A stretch of DNA of 20,365 nt, taken from Candidatus Zixiibacteriota bacterium (GTDB lineage: Bacteria > SM23-81 > DAOVCL01). Shown here one piece after another: positions 1 to 4,891 of this stretch. The translations under genes were made by a program, and so were the position numbers. How positions within the stretch are numbered: position 1 is the first letter of the stretch; each line of letters starts with the position of its first letter. The DNA lies in NCBI GenBank assembly GCA_030670005.1, contig DAOVCL010000013.1, positions 1 through 20,365 on the forward strand, written 5' to 3'. The notes beneath the pieces were generated by a model, which ran no database searches, was not told the DNA's origin, and worked only from the letters and a program-made list of their open reading frames with translations.

Positions 1-29
1 CCTTTCCCCAGTTTCACATAGTTAAAACG

Positions 30-51
30 AAAAAAGGGCCAATTGGTTCCC
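30..51 (-). terminator. Intrinsic terminator of the candidate small RNA
   Basis: On the minus strand a GGG...CCC hairpin with an inner CC-AATT-GG helix and an AA bulge (51-36) is followed by six T residues (35-30). It could also end rnpB transcripts, since I see no other terminator directly behind rnpB. The opposite strand has an A/T-rich flank too, so some bidirectional activity is possible. Confidence 0.6.
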
Positions 52-105
52 AAAAATATTGAACTGCCTCCCCAAGTTGTTAGCTGCCCTTATTTGGGGA
101 AGCAG
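30..105 (-). ncRNA. Candidate small RNA or terminated leader, about 76 nt
   Basis: The interval lies between a near-consensus promoter (111-139) and an intrinsic terminator (30-51). It opens with a 12-bp stem: bases 105-94 (CTGCTTCCCCAA) pair with 75-64 (TTGGGGAGGCAG) with one G-U pair, around an 18-nt loop. A U-rich linker (TTCAATATTTTTG) and the terminator hairpin follow. No credible ORF fits inside. It could be a stand-alone small RNA or the attenuated 5' leader of a gene beyond the left edge. It does not match the RNA families I can recall (6S, tmRNA, SRP RNA, common riboswitches). The architecture is read directly; transcription and function are inferred. Confidence 0.5.
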
Positions 106-110
106 ACTCA

Positions 111-139
111 AATATACGCTTTTCTCCCCAGCTTGTCAA
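111..139 (-). promoter_or_regulatory. Sigma-70-type promoter facing left
   Basis: On the minus strand a perfect -35 hexamer TTGACA (139-134) is separated by exactly 17 nt from TATATT (116-111), five of six matches to TATAAT. The predicted start is near 104-105, at the base of the first hairpin of the candidate RNA. This is the best promoter match in the window and lies just past the 3' end of rnpB, so it does not serve rnpB. Confidence 0.75.
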
Positions 140-162
140 CCCATTTTTGCCTCTATTTTGAA

Positions 163-509
163 GGGGGGCATAAGCCGAGTTCTGTTTTGGGCGATCATCA
201 ATCTAGGCCCCGAATTACTTCGGGGCTCAAGCGGCCTACCCGGGAGTCGATCGAGGCGGGCCACCTCTCCTCCCCTATTTGGCCTTGCTCCAGGTGGGGT
301 TTGCCCTGCCCCTGATGTCACCATCAGGGCGGTGAGCTCTTACCTCGCCTTTTCACCCTTGCCCCAGTCTGAGGCGGTGTTTTTTCTGTGGCACTTTCCG
401 TCCCCGACAACTTTGGCTGTCGGGGCCTGGGTGTTACCCAGCACCCTGCCCTCTGGAGCTCGGACTTTCCTCCCCTCCCATCACTGGGGAGAGGCGATCG
501 CCGCCCCCC
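163..509 (-). ncRNA. rnpB: RNase P RNA, bacterial type A
   Basis: This is the catalytic RNA of ribonuclease P, which removes 5' leaders from tRNA precursors. The 5' region carries the hallmark GAGGAAAGTCCGAGCTC (about 474-458). The middle has GGTGAAAAGGCGAGGTAAGAG, and the 3' region has GGGTAGGCCGCTTGAGCC and then ACAGAACTCGGCTTATG before the end. Helix P1 is explicit: GGGGGGC at 509-503 pairs with GCCCCCC at 169-163, which fixes the mature ends and gives about 347 nt, normal for type A. The 5' end is one or two bases downstream of the lemA stop codon. No good sigma-70 hexamers are visible in front of it inside lemA, so expression by read-through plus processing, or from a non-consensus promoter, is possible. 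Confidence 0.95.
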
Positions 510-510
510 T

Positions 511-1080
511 TCAAAACTTAACCTCTGGAACGCCTTTCTTCTCTGGCGGCGCCTGGAAGTAGACCTCCTGGTGGAAGCCAAGCCCTCCAGCTATTAGATT
601 TGTAGGAAAACTCCTTATCGTTCTGTTGAAATCTCTCACCCTCTGGTTATATCTCTTCCTCTCTACAGCGATTCTGTTCTCCGTCCCCGCCAGCTCGTCC
701 ATAAGCCGGTTAAAGGTCTCATTTGCCTTCAATTGAGGATAGTTCTCAGCTATGGCTAAGAGCCTACCCAAGAGTCCGGAGAGCTCATTGGCCGCCTTTA
801 TGGCCTCTGGACGAGAAGGAGCTCCAGCCAACCTGGCCCGGGCGTCGGCAATGTGTTCGAATATTCCCTTCTCATGCTTGGCGTATCCCTTCACTGTGTT
901 CACTAAATTTGGTATGAGATCGGATCTCCTCTCCAATTGATTCTCCACCTGAGCCCAGGCCTCCTTTATGGCCTCATCCATCTTCACCAACCTATTATAG
1001 ATAACTACCCCAGAAAGGATGATAACTAATACTATGCTGATGATAACTATTAGACCCAAACTTACTTTACCCTTAGACAA
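511..1080 (-). CDS. lemA: LemA family membrane protein
   Basis: The protein has 189 residues, normal for LemA. An N-terminal membrane helix covers about residues 8-28. The conserved helical domain follows: NRLVKMDEAIKEAWAQVENQ, then LERRSDLIPNLVNTVKGYA, and later AVERKRYNQRVRDFN. The end is the typical short VPEVKF. The protein should be anchored in the inner membrane; its biochemical role is not settled in any family member I know. The start is TTG at 1080: AGGAGG sits six bases upstream, and the next Met (residue 34) would remove the membrane helix. The gene begins 15 nt after guaB and ends against the 5' end of rnpB. The htpX or TPM-domain neighbours often seen with lemA are absent. Confidence 0.93.
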   Translation of the reverse strand: MSKGKVSLGLIVIISIVLVIILSGVVIYNRLVKMDEAIKEAWAQVENQLERRSDLIPNLVNTVKGYAKHEKGIFEHIADARARLAGAPSRPEAIKAANELSGLLGRLLAIAENYPQLKANETFNRLMDELAGTENRIAVERKRYNQRVRDFNRTIRSFPTNLIAGGLGFHQEVYFQAPPEKKGVPEVKF

Positions 1081-1095
1081 ATTTTACCTCCTGGA

Positions 1096-2553
1096 TTAGT
1101 GTATACTGTAATTCGGTGGCTCCTTGGTGATGCTTACATTGTGCGGATGGCCTTCTGTGAAGCCCGCACCTGTTACCTGGATAAATTGGGACTTTTCCCA
1201 GAGCTCATTAATAGTTTTTGCTCCACACATCCCCATACCGGCTTTCACACCTCCCACCAACTGAAAGAGAAGATCTGAGGCTGGCCCCTTATAGGGGACC
1301 CTTCCCTCCACACCCTCGGGGACAAATTTGTCTGTCCCCTCCTGGAAATATCTGTCCCTGGACCCAACCTTCATTGCCTCCGCTGAGCCCATTCCTCGAT
1401 ATAGCTTAAAGCTCCTCCCCTCATAAAGGATCTTCTCCCCCGGGCTCTCCTCTGTCCCAGCCAGAAGGTTGCCTATCATCACCGAGCTGGCCCCGGCGGC
1501 CAAGGCCTTGGTTATATCCCCGGAGTGCCTTATCCCCCCGTCGGCTATGATGGGTATCTGATAGCTCTGGGCCACCTGGCTGCATTCCCTGATGGCGGTA
1601 AACTGAGGTACGCCTACACCGGTCACTACCCGAGTAGTGCATATAGAGCCCGGTCCCACACCCACCTTGACCCCGTTGGCGCCTGCTTTGATCAGATCCT
1701 TAACCCCATCCCCGGTGGCCACATTACCTGCTATGAGAGGAAGATGAGGGCACTTAGCCTTCAGTTCCCCCACCATATGAAGAACCATTAGGGAATGTCC
1801 ATGGGCGGTATCCACGAGCAGACAGTCAACCCCCGCTTGACTCAACCTTTCCGCCCTCTCCATAGCCTCCCCAGAGATCCCTATGGCCGCCCCCACCCTT
1901 AACCTCCCCTGGCTATCCTTACAGGCCGAGGGATGCTCTATCCCCTTCATTATGTCTTTAACCGTTATCAGGCCCTTAAGGTTCCCTTCTCTGTCCACCA
2001 CAGGCAGCTTTTCGATCCTGTATTTATGGAGTAACCTCTTGGCTTCCCCCAAACTAATCCCCATAGGAGCAGTGATCAGGTTCTCCTTGGTCATCACCTC
2101 AGAGATGGGTTTCTCCCTATCCCGCTCAAATCTCAGGTCCCTGTTGGTTAAGATCCCTACCAACCTATTCTCATCGGTTATGGGGACCCCTGAGATGCCT
2201 GCGCTTTTCATCACCTCCAGGGCACGGCCGATCTTCTCCTGGGGGGGAAGGGTAATCGGATCTAAGATAATCCAGCTCTCCGACCTCTTCACCCGGGCAA
2301 TCTCTGCGGCCTGCCTCTCTATAGACATATTTCGGTGGATGATCCCCATTCCGCCTTCCTGGGCCATTGCTATGGCCATCCCGGCCTCAGTCACCGTATC
2401 CATAGCTGCGCTTATTATAGGCAGGTTAAGCTCTATCTCGCCAGCCAGGGTCGTCCTCAGCGTCACCTCCCGAGGAAGGACACGGGACTTGGCCGGCAAA
2501 AGGAGGACATCGTCAAATGCAAGCCCTATTTTCATCGATTTCTCATCACCCAT
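1096..2553 (-). CDS. guaB: Inosine-5'-monophosphate dehydrogenase
   Basis: GuaB oxidises IMP to XMP with NAD+, the committed step of GMP synthesis in the cytosol. The 485-residue length is standard. The TIM-barrel start (GLAFDDVLLLPAKS) is followed by two CBS domains, about residues 95-205, then the second half of the barrel. The catalytic loop GVGPGSICTTR contains the nucleophile Cys305. The phosphate-binding stretch IADGGIRHSGD and the mobile flap with Arg401-Tyr402 (RDRYFQEG) are present, so it should be active. The start at 2553 gives an N-terminus like Bacillus GuaB. An ATG six codons later (2535) is possible. The start overlaps the rnhA-like gene by 8 nt. Confidence 0.97.
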   Translation of the reverse strand: MGDEKSMKIGLAFDDVLLLPAKSRVLPREVTLRTTLAGEIELNLPIISAAMDTVTEAGMAIAMAQEGGMGIIHRNMSIERQAAEIARVKRSESWIILDPITLPPQEKIGRALEVMKSAGISGVPITDENRLVGILTNRDLRFERDREKPISEVMTKENLITAPMGISLGEAKRLLHKYRIEKLPVVDREGNLKGLITVKDIMKGIEHPSACKDSQGRLRVGAAIGISGEAMERAERLSQAGVDCLLVDTAHGHSLMVLHMVGELKAKCPHLPLIAGNVATGDGVKDLIKAGANGVKVGVGPGSICTTRVVTGVGVPQFTAIRECSQVAQSYQIPIIADGGIRHSGDITKALAAGASSVMIGNLLAGTEESPGEKILYEGRSFKLYRGMGSAEAMKVGSRDRYFQEGTDKFVPEGVEGRVPYKGPASDLLFQLVGGVKAGMGMCGAKTINELWEKSQFIQVTGAGFTEGHPHNVSITKEPPNYSIH

Positions 2554-2977
2554 TTAAAAAGTATTCCTCTTCTCCCTTGGTGTCTATGGCCCTATTGGCC
2601 AGGGAGTCGGCCAATTGATTCTCCTCCCTGCCTATCCCTTTAATTTCCACCTTTTGAAAACCCTTTATCAAAGATAGGGCTCTCCTCAGGAGGGGCTTAA
2701 GTTTGGCCGCCTTTACCCTGTATTCCCCATTTACCTGGTTTACTATAAGCTGACTGTCAGAGTAAAGGATGAGCGATTGGGCCTTTAGCTGTTGGGCCTT
2801 CTCTAAGGCCAAGATAAGAGCTCTATACTCAGCGATGTTATTTGTAGCCGTTCCTATATACCTGTAGGCTTTGAAGAGAGGAGTTCCCTTTTCATCCTGG
2901 AAGAAAATCCCCGCTCCACCTTCCCCTGGATTTCCCCGGCAGGCCCCATCAATATAGGCCACAAGATGTTTAATCAT
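2546..2977 (-). CDS. rnhA: Ribonuclease HI family protein
   Basis: This is a 143-residue RNase H fold that cleaves the RNA strand of RNA-DNA hybrids with Mg2+. All four catalytic acids are present: Asp10 in YIDGACRGNPG, Glu50 in NNIAEYRAL, Asp74 in YSDSQLIV, and Asp124 in NQLADSLANRAID. It lacks the basic protrusion of E. coli RNase HI and resembles the short Gram-positive, archaeal and Rv2228c-like group. ATG at 2977 is chosen over the TTG one codon earlier because GGGAG lies five bases upstream and the ATG shares its A with the TGA of the preceding gene. Its 3' end overlaps guaB by 8 nt, so translation is probably coupled along the operon. Confidence 0.93.
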   Translation of the reverse strand: MIKHLVAYIDGACRGNPGEGGAGIFFQDEKGTPLFKAYRYIGTATNNIAEYRALILALEKAQQLKAQSLILYSDSQLIVNQVNGEYRVKAAKLKPLLRRALSLIKGFQKVEIKGIGREENQLADSLANRAIDTKGEEEYFLNG

Positions 2978-3690
2978 CAATCTCCCTGGTTCTCCCAGAC
3001 CAGAATTCGACCACAGTTCTCACAGGTTATGAGCTGATCTTTCCTCCTTATCTCTTGCAGATTCTGAGGGGGAAGGGACTTGAAACAGCCACCACAGGCT
3101 CCCTTTCTTATCCTGACCACGGCTAAACCGTTTTTCCCCTTGCTTACCCTCTCATAGGTAGCAAGGGCTTTCTGAGAGATATGAACTGCTATATTTTTTC
3201 TTTCCCCTTTTTTTATAGCGATTTTCTCCTCAAGTGTGGCCAAATCCCTCTTTTGGGCTTCCAACTCAGCTCCACTCTCCTGAGAAATTGAATCGAAGTC
3301 TTCTCCCAGTTTTTGGATTTCCTCCTCCATCTCCTCTATCTGGCTCATCAGGGTCAAGATCTCTTCCTCAGAGTTGGATATCTTCTCCTTTTTGCTTGCT
3401 ATCTCATTTTGTAAGGCATCATACTCCTTGTTGGTCTTTATCTCGTAAACCTTTGCCTGTAAGTCCTTCAATCCCGCCTCGGTATCCCGAAGCTCCATCT
3501 CCGAGTGCCTCTTCCTCCTCTTCAGTTCCTCTAAGTCAACTTTCCTATCGTCCAACCTCTGGTTGGCCTCCTTTATCCTCTCCTCCAGAACCTCAATCTT
3601 TCTGGGCAGTTCCACTTTAGCCCTCTCCAATGAGGAGAGCTCATCATCCATTTCCTGCAACTGAAGGAGCCTCTTCAGCTCTTCCCGCAT
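2977..3690 (-). CDS. Coiled-coil protein with C4 zinc ribbon (COG1579 type)
   Basis: This 237-residue protein has a long charged coiled coil, about residues 1-170, rich in Glu, Lys and Leu. A C-terminal zinc ribbon follows, with Cys199-x2-Cys202 (GACGGC) and Cys223-x2-Cys226 (CENC). This is the architecture of the COG1579 family, often found beside rnpB, RNase H or Nif3-like genes; a nucleic-acid role has been suggested but its function is not established. The same neighbourhood (RNase H next, rnpB three genes on) is seen here. AAGGGGGAT precedes the ATG by about three bases. It is the first protein gene after the tRNA terminator, with no convincing own promoter. Confidence 0.9.
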   Translation of the reverse strand: MREELKRLLQLQEMDDELSSLERAKVELPRKIEVLEERIKEANQRLDDRKVDLEELKRRKRHSEMELRDTEAGLKDLQAKVYEIKTNKEYDALQNEIASKKEKISNSEEEILTLMSQIEEMEEEIQKLGEDFDSISQESGAELEAQKRDLATLEEKIAIKKGERKNIAVHISQKALATYERVSKGKNGLAVVRIRKGACGGCFKSLPPQNLQEIRRKDQLITCENCGRILVWENQGD

Positions 3691-3705
3691 CTATCCCCCT
3701 TTCAT

Positions 3706-3734
3706 AAAAGAAAAAGTGCACCCCAGTGCACTTT
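3706..3734 (-). terminator. Intrinsic terminator behind the tRNA pair
   Basis: A perfect 9-bp stem on the minus strand (AAAGTGCAC, loop TGGG, GTGCACTTT; 3734-3713) is followed by T residues (TTCTTTT, to 3706). It is placed to end the tRNA transcript, yet lies only 16 nt before the next start codon. Upstream, another 8-bp A/T-rich hairpin (AAAATAGT...ACTATTTT) occupies about 3765-3786. Confidence 0.75.
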
Positions 3735-3805
3735 AGCCAAATTTTCTTCCTGGAAATCTTATCCAAAATAGTAATCTCACTATTTTTTCTCCCTTGTTAA
3801 GACAG

Positions 3806-3879
3806 TGGGCGATACTGGATTCGAACCAGTGACCTCTTGTATGTGAAACAAGCGCTCTAACCGGCTGAGCTAATCGCCC
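3806..3879 (-). tRNA. tRNA-Val (CAC)
   Basis: The 74-nt cloverleaf has acceptor GGGCGAT paired with ATCGCCC, a D arm (AGCTCAGCCGGTTAGAGC), an anticodon stem CTTGT/ACAAG with loop TTCACAT, and a T arm with GGTTCGAATCC. Anticodon CAC reads GTG (valine). The discriminator is A; the next genomic bases are CTG, so CCA is not encoded and must be added by nucleotidyltransferase. Confidence 0.95.
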
Positions 3880-3886
3880 AGCTCAG

Positions 3887-3960
3887 TGGGCCCACTAGGA
3901 CTCGAACCTAGGACCTACTGATTATGAGTCAGCCGCTCTAACCAACTGAGCTATGGGCCC
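3887..3960 (-). tRNA. tRNA-Ile2 (CAT, lysidine type); elongator tRNA-Met possible
   Basis: The acceptor GGGCCCA pairs with TGGGCCC, discriminator A; the D arm is AGCTCAGTTGGTTAGAGC. The anticodon stem GCTGA/TCAGT carries loop CTCATAA, and the T arm has GGTTCGAGTCC. CAT can belong to elongator Met or to Ile2, whose C34 is changed to lysidine by TilS. C4-G69 and C5-G68 in the acceptor stem are features reported for Ile2 and not for E. coli elongator Met, and the anticodon arm resembles E. coli ileX. I therefore favour Ile2. CCA is not encoded (CTG follows). It lies 7 nt from tRNA-Val, so the two are co-transcribed. Confidence 0.85.
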
Positions 3961-4186
3961 TCAATCAAAACTAAAATAACAAATACTGAGCCAATGGTCA
4001 AGCATTTTTTGCGGCTTTTTGACTGAGAACCCCACAAAGTTACCATAATCGGGAAATTCCTCCTGAAATCCTCGCAAGGGTTGTTGCACTCATACCAAGT
4101 TCCCTCACTGCCCAATAGCAAAATAAACTCGGCGCTTGCCCTATTTGTAGGCACGTTTCCGCTTCAATGCACGCTTTGTCTGACAT
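3961..4186 (-). pseudogene. Remnant of REP-associated (Y1-type) transposase C-terminus
   Basis: One minus-strand frame (about 4186-4035) encodes SLFCYWAVRELGMSATTLAR, then GGIS and a stop. This closely resembles, from memory, the C-terminal DNA-binding segment of RAYT/Y1 transposases (SLFCYWAVRELG... LARxLGIS). After a frame change the next segment reads FVGFSVKKPQKM, matching the usual continuation GVGYSVERGEAI. The N-terminal catalytic HUH domain is absent. The decayed frame runs to a TGA that abuts the tRNA 5' end. It is therefore a degraded tail that overlaps the tRNA promoter. Family assignment rests on motif memory, not a search. Confidence 0.6.
3973..4001 (-). promoter_or_regulatory. 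Promoter of the tRNA pair
   Basis: On the minus strand TTGACC (4001-3996, five of six to consensus) is 17 nt from TATTTT (3978-3973, four of six). The predicted start is about 5-6 nt before the first tRNA base, a short leader typical of tRNA operons. The promoter lies within the decayed transposase tail. Confidence 0.6.
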
Positions 4187-4276
4187 GAAGCGAGATAAAA
4201 GGAATTCCGTCTATCAATTTATAATTTTATGGACGTCCCCCATTAGGCCACTGTGATTTAAAGAAGATGCAGTTCT

Positions 4277-4457
4277 AACCTGAATAATTCATATGCCACA
4301 AAGACACCAAGCCCCAAAGTATTGATAGAATAGGAATTGAAACAAAAGGTTAGAGGCTAATGCAGAGTAACTCAAGTTACAAATTAAAGTGCTCTAATTT
4401 CGCATATTCTTAGTGACTTAGTGCCTTCGTGGCGAAGATTTATGAATAGTTCGGGCT
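4277..4457. repeat. Inverted-repeat (MITE-like) element, about 181 bp
   Basis: Bases 4295-4319 (GCCACAAAGACACCAAG and on) match the reverse complement of 4409-4433 (GCCACGAAGGCACTAAG and on) at 19 of 25 positions. The outer flanks also match in inverted orientation: 4277-4293 against 4441-4457 share CGAA/TGAA and ATTCATA. The arms enclose about 90 bp of A/T-rich DNA with no ORF. The inner arm has a repeating CAC-AAG rhythm of about seven bases. No clear target-site duplication was found. It ends 10 bp from the stop of the neighbouring pseudogene. I interpret it as a non-autonomous element or large hairpin repeat. Confidence 0.6.
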
Positions 4458-4466
4458 AAAAAACCC

Positions 4467-4803
4467 TTATGCGGTCTCCTTCTCCAAGATAATGAGCCTT
4501 GTCTGCGGCTTGGCCAATTTGTCAAACATTGACTTTAGTCCCCGGTATCTTCCCCTCAAGATATTTACCTTGAAAGCCTTTAGTAAGTTTCGTTTTTCTC
4601 GCCCAGTTGTCTGTGAATTCTCCAACCTTTTCTCTCACCTCATCGGGCAAATACGTTGGATTTGAGATGCCCAAAAGTATCCAAGGTGAAACTTTAGTTA
4701 CCTCAGACCTCAGAAAAGAGAAAGACCAGAATATCAGGCAAAGTTCCTCGTCTTGCTTCCTGGAGTCAACAATCCCAATGAAATTCTCGCATTCACGGAT
4801 CCG
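4467..4803 (-). pseudogene. Frameshifted coding remnant, with stretch resembling the Mod C-terminus
   Basis: From 4803 one frame is open without a Met start (after a TAG at 4804-4806). It encodes ENFIGIVDSRKQDEELCLIF, and later GISNPTYLPDEVREKVGEFT and DNW. Around 4600-4606 coding continuity jumps by one base into a frame reading GREKRNLLKAFKVN, then RYRGLKSMFDKLAKPQTRL and an end at TAA 4467-4469. The stretch ISNPTYLPDEVREKVGEFTD agrees at 16 of 20 positions with the segment near residues 500-520 of the methyltransferase in this window. The rest I do not recognise. It is a dead gene or a chimera of two fragments in the island. Confidence 0.55.
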
Positions 4804-4807
4804 CTAT

Positions 4808-4891
4808 TCAATAGACCAGACGATGGGTCCTCACGAAAAGCTCATGGATGCCTGTCTCCCCATATTCAGGCACCACACGGCCGCACTTCAG
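4808..4891 (-). pseudogene. ParE/RelE-family toxin remnant
   Basis: A short minus-strand frame reads GRVVPEYGETGIHELFVRTH and then RLVY before a TGA at 4808-4810. This is the conserved middle of ParE/RelE-superfamily toxins, typically GRxVPExGxxxIRELxVxxYRxVY. The N-terminal half and the C-terminal strand are missing, so it cannot make a working toxin. It overlaps the last codons of res in another frame, suggesting the end of res was joined to this fragment. Confidence 0.55.

Noticed and set aside
59..562. 167-codon plus-strand open frame at the left end
   Set aside because: It is antisense to rnpB, whose conserved elements and P1 helix explain the sequence.
1883..2557. 224-codon plus-strand open frame
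   Set aside because: It is wholly antisense to the CBS and N-terminal part of guaB; a composition effect of the coding strand.
3887..3960. tRNA as integration site for the island
   Set aside because: The island lies at the 5' side of the tRNA pair, and no integrase or duplicated tRNA 3' end was seen.
4295..4433. CRISPR array from the repeated CAC-AAG pattern
   Set aside because: Only one inverted pair of arms with no regularly spaced direct repeats or cas genes.
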